A stretch of DNA of 64,000 bases from Tetraselmis striata (taxonomy: Eukaryota > Chlorophyta > Chlorodendrophyceae > Chlorodendrales > Chlorodendraceae). Below, piece by piece: positions 9,423 to 22,290 of this stretch. A program made the position numbers and the translations under genes. The notes under the pieces are model-generated. The model was not told the origin of the DNA and did not search any database. It saw only the letters and a list, made by a program, of their open reading frames with translations. Location of the stretch: the NCBI GenBank assembly GCA_006384855.1, contig VCJN01001928.1, forward strand, positions 1 to 64,000, read 5' to 3'. Position 1 is the first letter of the stretch, and the number at the start of each line of letters is the position of its first letter.

Positions 9423-10183
9423 TGTACTGCTTCGTGGATTGCCGGTACCAGTACGAGTACTCGTACTGCTGACTACTAATCCTATATACTTTCATGGACG
9501 TTTCCTATTGCCTTTTCGGGGGATTTCCTGATCGTCTTTTGCAGCTAGCTCACGTACCTACTAATCCTTACGGCCGGTAGCGCAGTATAGTACGAGTATA
9601 CTACCCATCATACTGTATACGACCAGCAGCTGCTAAGCGCCGCACGCGTACAGTAGGTACCCGTACTGGTACCGCCCGTATACGGGGGTTCTTCGTCCGC
9701 GTCGTCCTCGTCGCTCATCGTGTTGCTCGCGCGGCTTTGCTCCCCCCCCGCCCAGCAGACACACAATCCCCGCCTGCCGCTCTACGACAGTTGATGTGAC
9801 AGCGGGGAATAACTGTCAGTGAACACGCAGCTTCTTCTTCTTTCTCTCGTCCACGCCCCGGCCGGTGTTTCACGCCCCACGGGTAGGGCGGTGGCGGACG
9901 GAATCCGGGTGCTGGCGGGCCATCGGATATCAAAATTTCAGTATATTTGTACAGTGTATGCCCTCGCACTCGCCGGAGTACATACCGCACCACCACGAAG
10001 TGGTGCCGCCCGGAGGTTGGGCGCCGGCCGGGAGCGGCTGTTTCAGAGGCAGCAGGTCCATCAGCGCGCCTCGAGCCTGTCTTGCGGGCTTGTCCGGCGG
10101 GCGAGTCCGGGTGCGGAGCGGCGGGGCGGGGCGGGGCGGGGCGGTACGAGTGCGGCAAGCCGCGCGGGTAGCGAAACCGGAGC
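9423..10183. other. Upstream region of the cyclase gene
   Basis: No coding region is supported. The left half is rich in GTAC/GTACC words. The right half (from about 9730) becomes GC-rich and probably holds the promoter and 5' UTR of the cyclase gene. I see no clear TATA box close to the start. Confidence 0.45.
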
Positions 10184-13100
10184 ATGCCGGGCGACGATTT
10201 GCTTGGCGGCCCACATGCCGCCACTGCGGACGCCGAGCCCCCCCCGGCGGAGCAAAGCCTGAGCGGCGCTCGCGGCACCTGGGGGCTGACCCCGTATGAG
10301 AAGCTGGCGTCCAAGGACTCGGGAATGGTCGTCGAGGAGGTCACCGGGAGCGGGCACGTGGATAGCCTAGCCATGCCGGGGCAGGTGGAGGACGACACCC
10401 CGAGGCAGGCGCGCGGGTCCGCCCCCGGACCACCGGGCGCGGGGCCGCTGCCGACAAGCAACGAGCCGGGCATCTCTGACGGCCTGGCGCTTCACGGCGG
10501 CGGCGCCTGGGACAACATGGAGTACCTGCCCGACACGTCCGGCCAACTAGACGCGTCACGGCAAAGTTGGCACTCGACTACGTGCCCCGCGCTTCCAGTC
10601 AGGTAATTTTGCGGTGAAGTGGGCCAGCGGGCAAAGCCACGATAATGGAGGCGCACTGCCCCCCACCCCCCTCCTGGCAGCTTTTATAGTGGGATATAGC
10701 TACATAGACTCTCAGCAGGTTGTATCGTTGGATATAGCTAGATATACCCTCATGGCTGTGGCGCATGACTCTTGCCGGTCCTCTGATGCCTGGATGTTCA
10801 GTGTACTGGGCGAGGACGGAGAGAGGCGGGACGACACAGCCTACAGCCCTGACGATGGTGCGGCGGGGGCGGAGCTGGGCAGGCCCCGATCAGGCTGGGA
10901 AATCAAGGGCTCAGGGGAGAATCAGCTGCCGGCGGTCCGTGAGCCAAGAAACCAGCTGTTTTCGAAGCTAGCAGGTCGATCATCACAGGTGTGCCACGGA
11001 ATTCTGCCTCCCAGGTCCCACGAAATTACATGTGACTCCCCGTCTTCATGACTTTATTTGCAGATAGCTTGAAATTACAGGTGACTCCCTGGGGTTGACG
11101 CCTGCTGTCTTACTCCTCTTCTATGTTCCTGCTAGACTTCGATTCCAACGAGTGTCTTCGAGATGATCACCCCAAAGACGACACTAATGAATCCTGGAGG
11201 CGCAGTGTCAGAAACGGGTGTACAGCATCCCATGAAGAACTCGCTACAGGGAAACTTGCTTGCTGGGAAAGGACTGAAAAACAGATCTTCAGGGTGTGCA
11301 TCCCGGCACCCGCCCTTGCGTCATTTCCTTTGCCTGTGGCCATCATGCTCTGCATGTATGAAAAGCCACACCCCGGGAGCGCTTTTCTTCCTGGTGGAGG
11401 ATTTTCTAACCCCATACTTTTCCACATTTGAAATTCCCGACTGCGCTTATCCCTCCTTAATCTGCCATCACTACGTGCAGGTTGATCAATTCCAGCAGCG
11501 CCGAACTGTTAGCATCTTCGCAAAAAGTGATGTTGGAACAGGGGAGCGAGAAGGGGGATGCGGATGAGGCAGTGATGGAGGATGAGGAGCAGGAGGGCAC
11601 GGGCGAGGCGCATCCATTCCTGGCAGATCAACCCAAGTCTGACGACCCGGTGCGTATCCCCCCCGCCTCTCCCTCCCGCTCTTCTCAGTGGATGCCAGCC
11701 AGTAGTGCTGGCATTGCTGTGGGTTGTCTGGTGTGGTGTATCTGCGATGGGAAATCCAGCCATATGCAGCCCGCCGCTACTTGTGCATCGGGCCTTGGCA
11801 TGTGTGGATAGATGTTTCTCCCCACACGGCAGTCGAAATCCAGCAGGGTTGTCTGCACAGACAGATTGGTAAGACTACACACGTTGCAATGGCCAGGAAA
11901 TGACTGAGACGTGCAATTTACCTTTCCTCCCACACACCTAGCAGGTGAATGCAGGGAATAAGGCTTGCGTTTATTTTAGCAGGCAACTATCACCCTATCT
12001 TAACTCGGCCACCCCAAATATAGAGGGGGCGGGGGGAGGGGGGAGCGCAGTGGCGAATGATGGGGATCGGCTATTCTGCTTGTCTCGTACCCCCTGGCCT
12101 GAGCTGACTTCGCCATTTCAAGGTGCAATTATATTCATACTAAGAGTACATCGGTAGCAGACTCAGAGCGGTCGTAGCCGACTATCAGCCAGCGTACCCT
12201 GGTCTTCTTCGTCGGCAATACCGATAATCAAAATTCCCGACATCTGGATGATTTCATTTCCTTTCGCATGGGCAGTATGTACAGCGACCCATAAAGTACT
12301 ACCCTTTCCCTATGAATTGTTTTTAACGTTCGCGACTGTCCGTCCTTTGCGAGATCATCCGACCACCGGTGACTGGGTTATGATTTCATGAACTAAAGAC
12401 AAGCGATACTTTAGCGCTATTTTGTATTTAGGATTAGTGGCCCGTGACCCGCGCGAAGCATCATTTAGCGACTGGTATATTAATACATCGCCGAATACTA
12501 CGGTGCTGTACATCGTAAATAGCGAGGAACTAATTATCGTAATCTATCGTCCTGAGTAGGATCTGCCTTCGTCTAATAAATGATGATTACGATGCCGGTG
12601 GGTTTTCGCGAATTAAGAGGTACTTCAATAGCTTTTTGAATTCTTAAATTAATTTGGATTGCGGTACAGTACACGGATGACAGTCCCTTTTAGTACTCCT
12701 ACGGCGCAGTGTGGCCCAGCTCATCCGACGAAATGCTAGTTTTTTTTCTCAGTTGTTGGTGGCTACTCGAATCTGACAGGCGCATATCAGCTTAATATTG
12801 TCCGCATGAACGAATCTCAGATTCATTCGCGCCGTGCGGCAGATGTATATACGTATGACCATAGCCGCTACCGCGATACATATTTCCATTCAACCTCGGT
12901 CTCGACGCGCCCCGTGCGCCCTCGGTGCCTCCAGCGATCGATAGACAGTCCACGAACTCGCTGCTGCTCTTCGTCGCTGGCTGTTCCGTGGCCTCATTGT
13001 CTTCTCGGTGTCTGCAGTCCCCAGCCTACCTCGCGTAGTGCTGCTGCCGCTACTGCACGTACACGAAACAACCACGGCGCCGCTATTCAGGCTTCGGCTA

Positions 13101-16100
13101 AGCCACTGAAGAATAGTGTGGTTTCTTTCACGCCACCGACCCAATTCTTCGTTCTCACGTTCGGGGCGGGTTTAAAAACATAACCGTTCGCAACGTGCCC
13201 CCCCCCCCCCCCCCCCCGTATCCGGGCTCTACATACCCCTTTCTCCCGTCCCGCCGTGGAGCCTCTCAACGGCCGCACGGATGCGCTCGAACCGCGTGAT
13301 CCCAGCCGTCAACGCTAGAGTTGCAGTTGCCGACCTCGATGAGAACGGCGACCTGATCATGAAAATCGTGAGACGCTATTGCAACCCCCCACCCTGCGCT
13401 GCTCGCCACCTCGGCGTCATGTCCGTCCCCGTGATCCTGCCCGTCGTCACCGCGGTGCCACCTAGCAACCCACGACCCGGCTCGATCGTGCGTGGGACGG
13501 ATGACTGACTAGGTGTGCCAACGCTCGCCTGCGCGCAGACTCCCGTGCCCGCGGCCGGCGGGAAGCAGAAGGGCGGAGTACGCTTTGGCGGAGATGGCGA
13601 CGAGGACAAGTCGCTGCGAGAGCGGTCGTCGTCCTTTTTGGACTTCGCCGGCCGGCGACGAGGTGACGATCCCCCTTGCCTCCCCTATTTTTTGCGCTCG
13701 CAACCTCGAACCCCGTGCCTGGCAGCAACTCGCGAACCCCAACGCGAGCCTGTCCTATGACGTATATGTCGTATGTCATATAATGTGAAATTTCCGGTGT
13801 GAAATCGGATTTCGGGACTCGTCGTGGTCGCATATACGGATTATCAGCCGTGCGTGTCATAAACCATGTGAATACCATTTAATATAACCCTTGCGCGGCT
13901 TCATGCTGCTGATGACGAATCCGCAACAGGCATATTTTCGCACTACTGATTGATCAAACACTTCGTCCGTGTATAATTTGACTGGGGAATGATTCTTTTG
14001 AGTTCCGCACAAACTTTGGTTTTAAAAAGCCATGCCCGTGCGTTGTCTTTGTATGGATGGCGGGTGTCCAACGGTGTGTTTGCTGTGCACAGCTGGTGGG
14101 ACCAAGGTGCAGAATATGGCATCTGTCTTTGACTTCAAGGAGGACGAGTCCCCCGAGTGGCGCAAGCGCGTGAACAATGCCTTCAACTCGTGGCCGCTCC
14201 TCGTCTTCTTCACGGTGCTGACCATCTGGGCGCTATTCGGAGATGATTTCCGCTTGGCGGTCTGCCCGCCCAGCGTTGACGAGGTTTTTGTTGGCATCAC
14301 GTACTTCATGCTGACCGCCTTCGTGGCCGAGCTAGGTGTGCCTCCTGTTTTGCTGCGGCCACATCCAGTCCTTGACCTGATTTTGCCCAATCTGCTGAAT
14401 TCAATGAATACGCCGTTTATTGCTGTCACAGTCACGCTTTGCATCGTGAAGCCGGACTACGCGTTCTCCTTTTACTTTTGGCTCGACTTCATCGCCACCG
14501 CCAGCCTCATCTTCGACATACCCGCGGTGAACGACGCCATGCTGGACAGCTCAAATGAAGACACCGCTGAGAGCACAACGCTGGCCAGAGCTGGCCGCAC
14601 CTCACGGTGGGTGCCCCATCTAACACCCCAAAACCCCAACTGCGACTGCAGTCCTTGATCCCGCCTTGCCGACTGCGTCACTGCCCCCATGCAAAGATTT
14701 GTTTCCGGCCCTCTTATGCGATAGACTGGCATGGTGCTATACTCAATCTAGAAAAAAAATGATGTTCGCGTTTAATTGCGCAATTTATCTTTGCACAATT
14801 CGGTTTTTCCTGCAGATTATATATTATCCTTATGAACACTTACTTGGAACGAATTTGCCTGATTGAATGGTGATGCCTGGCTGGCTCCTTTCTGGTGGTA
14901 TGTCCATCCTGCAGGGTGGGAACGCGTGCTGGCCGCATCGCCCGGGTCGTGCGCGTGATCAGGCTGGTGCGCATGCTCAAGATCTACAAGGCCGTCGCCG
15001 CCTACGTGGCCAACATGCGTAACTGGGACAAGGATGACGACCTCAACGAGTCTCCCGATGAGCAGAAGGATGACGATGAGAACGGCAAGACGGTGGAGAG
15101 CCGTGTTGGGCTGAAGCTCACGGAGCTGACTACGCGCCGCGTCATCATTGGCGTCCTGCTCATGCTTTTTGTGCTGCCCGTCTTCCAAGTGGACAGTGGC
15201 TACTACGGGGCCCCAGAGCCATTTGAGGTGGGCGCTACACACCCAAGACCAGCGCCCTGATGTCCATTTGATCACCACATAGTTAGGTACCCGCGCTTCC
15301 GTGCTAACACCCCCCGCGCTGCCGCCACTGCAGAACGAGGGCCTCCGCATGCTGCACAACATGTACCTGGTGGGTGCGGACAGCAGCTCCTTTGAGGCAG
15401 CACTCGTGGTACGCCTCTTCGTCCTGGTTCCGTGCGCACCTGGTGCCCAGCAAGCTGCGCACATCGTGCAGCTGGCGCACGGCTGCCCGACTGAGCCCCG
15501 CTGTCCCCTTGCAGACGTACACTGAGGAGGTGGGCTTCGCCATCGCCGGCCGCAGCACCAACGGCATCGTCACCCTTACCGTCTGTAACGAGACGCAGAT
15601 CGAGCCGTTGCTGGTCCGCCGCCCACCCACCGCTCTGTGCCCCTTACTACATTCTACCACATGTACTCCCCCTTTCCTTTCCCTCTGCACCCTCACGCTT
15701 AGCTTGCTTGCCGGAACACTGACCCCCCCCTTCCCCCTGCGTAGGCGGACGGTGCTCGCCGAGACACGGAGCTGTCCACTTTTGTGGTCTCCACCGGCTG
15801 CTACAACACTCCAGTGGTCGAGGGCGAGGAGATCCCCCCCGAGGCGGCGCAGCAGGAGTGCTTTCGCAGCTACGTGATCACCGACAACAAGTGGGACAGT
15901 CAGTTTGACGCCATCCTCAACACGTGCCGCACCACTTTCACCTGCATCGTGCTTGGCCTCGGCGCGCTGCTCTTCAGCCGGGATGCCAACGCGCTGGTGC
16001 TGCACCCGCTGGAGCGCATGGTGCAGAAGGTGAAGGAGATGAGCGAGAACCCGCTGGCCAAGATGCAGATCCGCGCCGTCGCCACCAAGGACGAGCAGCA

Positions 16101-16663
16101 GCTGGAGACGCGCATCCTAGAGAACTCAATCACTAAGATCTGCTCCCTGCTGGCCGTCGGCTTCGGCGACGCCGGCGCGGAGGTGGTCGCGGAGAACATC
16201 CGCAACGGCGGCGACCTCAACCCCATGGTGCCCGGCCACAAGATGTGCGCCATCTTCGGCTTCTGCGACATCCGCCGCTTCACCGACGCCACGGAGGTGC
16301 TGCAGGAGGGCGTCATGGAGTTTGTCAACAGCATTGCCAAGATCGTGCACATGGAGGTCTCGCTGCACGGCGGCTCCGCCAACAAGAACATTGGTGACGC
16401 CTTCCTGCTGGTCTGGAAGCTGCCCACGCAGCTCGCTTCCAACCCTGACAACCTCGAGCTCGCGGCCGCCAGCCTGCCAGACGAGAAGCGCGAAAGCGTG
16501 GCGCACCTCGCGGACCGCGCGCTCGCGGCCTTTGTCGTCATCCACGTCGCACTCAAGCGCTCGCCGCGGCTCAAGCAGTTCTGTGAGCGAGAAGACATCC
16601 GGTGGGCCCCCCCCCCCCCCCCCCAACAGCCTTCATAATGACTGTATGAAATCTGTTTGTGTT

Positions 16664-16728
<65 letters not shown>

Positions 16729-17605
16729 TGGATGACTGAACGCGATACTGGCGGCGCAGGGCGCGCATGGGCAACGATTTCCAGGTGTCCATGGGCTTTG
16801 GCCTACACGTGGGTTGGGCCATTGAGGGAGCGATCGGCTCGGAGTACAAGATTGACGCGTCGTACTTGTCGCCGAACGTCAACATGGCCTCGCGCCTGGA
16901 GGCGGCGACGAAGCAGTTTGGCTGCAGCCTGCTGATGAGTGACGACTTTGCGATGCTGCTCTCGCCAGGGTGAGGACCCCTGCATTCCACAAGAAGCATC
17001 ATGGCGACTCATTACGCACACGGACCTTTGCTCATGAGTCGCAGCTGACTGCCTCTCGTTGCGCTCAACTTTATTTCCGCGCAGCGTACGCAAGCTCTGC
17101 CGCGCCATTGACGTCATCATGGTCAAGGGCAGCAACAAGCCCATCACGCTGTACACGTACGACATCAGCCTGAGCGCCATCGCGGACCCCAGCGAGCTGG
17201 AGTACCAGGAGGACAACATGGAGAGCCTGTCACACAGCTTCCTGTCCTTCAAGTCCGAGTTTGAGGAGAACCCAGACATCACGGAGTCTATCGGCAGCTC
17301 ACAGGCGTTCAGGGATAAATTCGCAACGGGGTTTCAGGTGCGCCCCGGCATGACTGTGCGTTTGCGACTTGTGAGCGCTCCGCCAAGCCGGCGATACCCC
17401 GACCCGAGGCAAGCTGACGCGCCTTGGGGTTCCCCGGTTGCTGCAGGCGTATGTGGACGGCAGGTGGGAAGAGGCCAAAAACATTCTGGTGTCCTGCCTC
17501 AACCGCGTCGACCCCACCGGTGTGAGCATAACTGATGGGCCCACAGCCAGCCTGCTGGAGGTCATGGGGCGCTATGACTTTGCCGCCCCTCGCAGCTGGA
17601 AGTGA
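10184..17605 (+). CDS. Membrane nucleotide cyclase (class III) with voltage-sensor-like S1-S4 block
   Basis: Exons: 10184-10602, 11481-11649, 14113-14335, 14432-14606, 14915-15227, 15334-15408, 15515-15613, 15745-16601, 16760-16969, 17085-17337, 17447-17605 (stop TGA), giving 983 residues. All junctions are GT-AG and keep phase. An in-frame TAG lies 15 bases before the chosen ATG. The N-terminal ~200 residues are low-complexity and acidic. Hydrophobic segments follow at about 224-243, 253-272 and 282-300. Next is an S4-like helix at about 331-352 with Arg/Lys every third residue (GRIARVVRVIRLVRMLKIY). Two more membrane segments at about 405-419 and 555-570 enclose a presumed extracellular domain. 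The cyclase domain has FGFCDIRRFT and NKNIGDAFL, two metal-binding Asp 43 residues apart, and SPNVNMASRLEA. It should make cAMP or cGMP at a membrane; substrate is not decidable here. The first two exons are the least certain. Confidence 0.87.
14336..14431 (+). other. 96-bp intron that stays in frame
   Basis: GCTAG|gtgtgc ... gtcacag|TCACGC. Removing it joins AFVAEL to VTLCIVKPDY, restoring a continuous S2-S3 region. Because 96 is a multiple of three and there is no stop, the unspliced reading also stays open and would insert 32 residues. Confidence 0.65.
16655..16727. repeat. (GT)n(GA)n microsatellite in a cyclase intron
   Basis: It lies in the intron between cyclase exons 16601 and 16760, downstream of a C-run at about 16607-16622. 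It is a GT run followed by a GA run. Confidence 0.95.
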
Positions 17606-20600
17606 GCGCCCAGCCCCCCTCCCCCCCCCCCCCCTTCACATGCTTCAAGACACAAATGGTAATGCAATTACTGACACATACCGCAATCACACGTTGGCTC
17701 GCTATCCATCACCCCCCTTTCCCCTTGGGAAGAGAGAGAAAGAGAGAGAGAGAGTTTGTACACCCGAAGCACAATAGCAAGGAATCTCCTTACTTGATGT
17801 TGCAAAGTAATCCGTTCTTTTGTGACCCGCGAGACCAATGAAATGTTATGGTGAGCCGGCCGTTGTGGCAGTACGCTAACTGGCAAGTCTCTGCCCTGGT
17901 GTGCGCAGGGGAGTGCGCGCGCTGACAGAGAAGTAGATCATATGCGGCGCGACCGCACCGGGACGACGACACGGCCCCGTGGCATGGAAATAGAGGCGGC
18001 GCTACGAAGGGCGGCTAGGGCTTGCACCACTGGATGGGTCGTCAGGGCAATGCTTGGCCTGTGCAGGCAAAAGGGGCCGTAATGGCTGGGGTGCCGCATA
18101 TGTACCCAAACCGTGGCCCGCCGCAGCTAAACCCTGCTTAAATTAATGCGCTATTAGAGCGGAAAATTCTAGACAAGGCAGCTGGCCATGTACTATGAGT
18201 TTCCACATCAGCGAACAGCGCAGTGAGTCCACAGTTTGCGCCTGAAGTGCAGTCATTATCCTCTGTGCATCACAATGTGAATGACAGCAGCGTCTCTACT
18301 GTGCCGGCACCTCCCCGCAGTGGCAAACAGAGTCAAAGACAGTTTTTTTTCAGCACCAGAATGCAACTCGCCGAGGGCTGCGGGTCTGCGGAAAGGGTTT
18401 TTGATGACACGCGCAGTACCTGATGAGCCGCCAATGAGGTGTCGTCTGATTAGACTACACCCCTCCACATAAGCCCCAGGCCCCTTTCTCGCCGAATCCG
18501 AGCTTACGAATAGTAGGGCAGCTGAATCTAGGGCTTATGCCCTGAAATCCTAGAATATTGCACATTTAGGCTCGGCCGTTACCACCACAGGGTGTAAGCA
18601 ACCCCTTTCGCCCTAGCAAGTGCCCTACTCGAGTGCCACTTGCGCCAGACTGAGCGTTTCAGTATCCCCACGGCAACCCCTTACGATGAACAACCCCAGC
18701 CCCGCACGTCCCGCTGCGCATGCATAGACCATTGCATGGTGGGATGGCCATGGGCGGGCGAGGACCTAGGTCATTTTTCCTTGGGGTGGGGCCATAGCAG
18801 CGTGCGCCCGTGCACGATGTGGCGTGATGCCATCGCCACTGCAGTGCCGCCTTGTAGTGCAGCTCTCAAACTCGCGGTATCGCTCAGTGCGTTGCGAGGA
18901 AACGTCAGAAAACTACGCGAGCAGGGCTACAGATTCCGCAGTAGCAGCACAGTCGTCCGAGGCCATTTAGGCACCTTTTCGAATTTTTCAAAATAATATG
19001 TCGAAATCTGACGTCTGAGTCAGCGTGTGGTCAACACGTTGGCGTGAAATTTTTCGACAAGGGAATCTCAAAACCTGATACACGGTGGCGAGACAGTGTG
19101 TTGTATGTACTTGTGCACCGACTACTCATACTTGGCACATACCTCCTTGAGCGATGCCCACGGCCGCCATGCGGGATCCCCTCTTTCACAATATTATTTC
19201 CACGGCCCGGCGGTGCTGTAATACTTACACTCAAGTACTTCTAGAAACACGTCACTTGCGCCTGCATATCACATGGAAAATGTCGTATTTCACTCATTTC
19301 ACTCATATATTTCATTTTAGTATATAAGCTGTGACTGTGCACGGCGTTGCAATAAATAACTAATACATTTCAAGAGTTGCAGTCGTCGACAAGGGCGCGG
19401 CAGTACGTATAGTCAGAAGTAAGAATTGGTAATATGAGTAATATATGATAAACATTATGTTTTATGGTGATGAGTGATATGATTATTATATATATAATTT
19501 GTGTGTTAATGACTGCGGCAGGCCCTGATGCGGGGCGGGAACTGCGCCCGACTGCATGGCGTAGCGTGCAGGGCGGTGCAAACCCTTATTTGTTAATGGT
19601 TTTAAGTGTTATACATGCAGGCCTCCGCGCGCTAAGAGCAGTCAATCACAATATTTGCAAGTATACATTTTACTATAATTGATTAGGGGTAGCGGCGGGA
19701 AATGTATGGTATGATATTGATATATCGCTTCTGTATTCTTGGGTCGCCGTTCTGTATGTAGTATCATTAATACATGATTTTTATTTATAACCAACTCGTC
19801 ACAATCTATGCGCGGCGTTGCAATCATCATGACGAGCATTAGCATTTGTATATTCACAGTATATAGGGCGAGCTATTATGACGCGATCGTTACGCGTAAA
19901 ATTCGTTGCAAATAATATCGAATTATTTCCCCTGCTATTATGCTGCAGCCACGTGCCACATGGTGAGGGGCATGTTCACTTCTGCATTGTCAGCTTAATA
20001 GCGGTCCGGTGCATGCAATCTGGACCTGATGAGTGCGCGCGCGTAGTGACTTGGCAAATGACTGTAGCTGCTAGTCGCTTTTGGCCTACAATATAAAATC
20101 AGGCGGAATGATGTTCCAAATTTGCACTCGTCGATACAAAAATAATAACTTTGCGCCGCTGCGTTATAGAAATGATCAGGTCGATCAGCGTCATATCAAG
20201 ATTGGGCGCAGACGCGCGGTCCTCAGTGTTATTCTAGCCCGTGAGCATGCCCGTTTCAGCAGCACTACAGGCTCTGTCAGCATACTCCGTATTCTGCCAA
20301 ATATGTAATGTGATGCCACCTGGGCCAATGTAATGTAGCTAGTACTGTTATATATTTCGCATGATAAATAATAAATAATGGATAAGTTCGTATAATTTTA
20401 CCAGCTGCTGCTAAAACTATTCAAAGTCAGCACCAGCTACTTCTTTGTTCCGTTCCTTGCAATATTCTGGCCAATAGCCGTTTTGCGGGCGGGGGCAAGC
20501 ACATCATGGGGCCATGTCAAGGGTCACTTCACGCGTGCTTTTGGTACATGCGCGAGGACCTGCGTATTTAAGATAACGTTGAGGCGCTTCGCGATCTGAT

Positions 20601-22139
20601 AACCATGTAAGTATTGGGGCTTTGCCCCTTTAAGGCGTTTATCGGTGATTTGGGCATGGAGACATGGTGTTATTAGGTGTTCCATAACACGGCGTTGTAA
20701 CTTATGAACTTATGTACTGGTTTCGGAGCTTTTGGAGAGGGGGCGACCGGGCGACGATGAGCTTGTGTTAGCCCAACATCTTTTTCATGTAAGCATGCAC
20801 GCATTGAATCGAAAGCCCGTCAGCATAATTGCTACTTTCATCGTCTAGCAGCGCAAAAGGAAATTCGTTTATCTTGCAGCCATTGTGATCGGGGTAAGTA
20901 TAGGCCGACCAAACGACTGCGTCTGCAATATAAAATGATTAATATTAATTGGCACGGCCTAACAGAAATGTCGGCATCCGCATTGAAATGCTGAGGAGTA
21001 CCATGAATTCTTGGCGATCGTCTTGATGAATAGTGATATTATATCGTATATTCGCCGTATCTCAGTCCATGTTGTCCGTAAACATACTACGAATGGAAGC
21101 GCGCACTGTCATGGTCGACATATATTATGCACAACCAATGTTATGTCGCATCCCCCCAGCGTATCGTGTTCGAACAGTTAAACTCATCCGCGTCATGCAT
21201 GTGGACATATCCGGCGGTGCCGCCCCGCGCATCGCACTTTCAGGACGACGTGATAAGAGCACTCAACGAGGTGACGACATCTAAGATAGTATTTCTGCTT
21301 GTTTTCGAGCCCTTCCTCCGCACGATGTGGGATTGTCTTATTATCCTCCACGGCTGACATCCCGGCGCAAGTGGACTATACGTTTCGCGAAATCCTCCAA
21401 AGCCTCCCGGCGCACACCGATGCCCACTTCCGGGTGCGATGGCGCGGGCGGCGGCAGACATAACAATGTCACATGATGAGCTCAAACATCCTATTCATCC
21501 CGGTGGTCGTCGTGATGTGCATGTTGTGGGGCTTGTCGTCACGCTTGAGAAACGCCTGAAGCATGCAACTCATTTTGGCTGCTGAGATCAAAACCGTGCG
21601 ATTTGGGGCTCGATGTACAATTAAATTGAATTGAAGTACAACGGGCTTTCTTGTCGCTTACACCGCCCCAGCGGAGTTGTTCTACGGAATCGCCATTATT
21701 ACATACCGCTAAGGGAGTAAGAGATTATAGAACACGATAGGCCGTCATCAATTGCTTCTAAGAAGACGTGTCTCCTCCAAGAACTTGAAGATTTGGGGGT
21801 GCCCCTCATTTCGCTAGCAATGGCACCGCCGCTTCGTTCTACCGCCGTGCACTATCAACCTAGGGCTCGCCGCGCAAGTCCGATAGGTATTTGTCCTCTT
21901 GTATCAGCTTCGGCCGTTCCTCGGGCGTGCATGCCTCTATCTACGGCAGCGCCGTGTTGCAGGCTATTCCCTCGGCCGGGGTATGTTGCCCGTAGAGGAA
22001 ATACACGCGGACTTAAGCAGCCAATCCGTCCCACCCTATCATGTTCTCCGTGCATGGGTCTTCGCCAGCCGGTGGAGGCGTGGAGCGCTTACCCATGCCC
22101 GTCGAGTGGCCGAGAATTCCGAGATTTATTAATTGATTT
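17606..22139. other. Gene-poor region
   Basis: Starts with the 3' flank of the cyclase gene, including a C-run right after the stop (about 17613-17632). From about 19000 to 21700 the DNA is clearly AT-richer than the flanking gene regions. Open frames are short and have no recognisable motifs. I see no RNA gene or complete mobile element. Confidence 0.5.
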
Positions 22140-22290
22140 TCATCGGGATCGAATTTACGGGTTAGTGCTTTAGGGTTTTGGGTTAAATTGATAAGTTTTA
22201 TGTTCGGCGTTTAAGATTCCGGTTTAGAGTTTGTGTGGTGGTTCTTCAAGGGTCATGCTTTTGGCATTCGGCTTTCAGGGTTTAGGGTGT
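22140..22290 (+). repeat. Degenerate TTTAGGG-like stretch
   Basis: Several loose matches to TTTAGGG (GCTTTAGGGTTTTGGG, CAGGGTTTAGGGTG) occur within 150 bp but do not form a regular array. A decayed interstitial telomere-like tract is possible; so is chance. Confidence 0.25.

Noticed and set aside
13200-13217. Open frames made of polyproline or polyglycine at homopolymer runs
   Set aside because: C and G runs give long P or G strings in several frames at many sites; without motif support these are shadows of the homopolymers.
14032-14658. A 208-residue single-exon cyclase N terminus starting at 14032
   Set aside because: The region before 14113 reads as an intron end (gtgcag), and the 14336-14431 insert breaks the S2-S3 region; the spliced model fits better.
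15745-17337. Naming the cyclase as adenylate or guanylate cyclase
   Set aside because: The residues that select the base cannot be assigned safely by eye in this subfamily.
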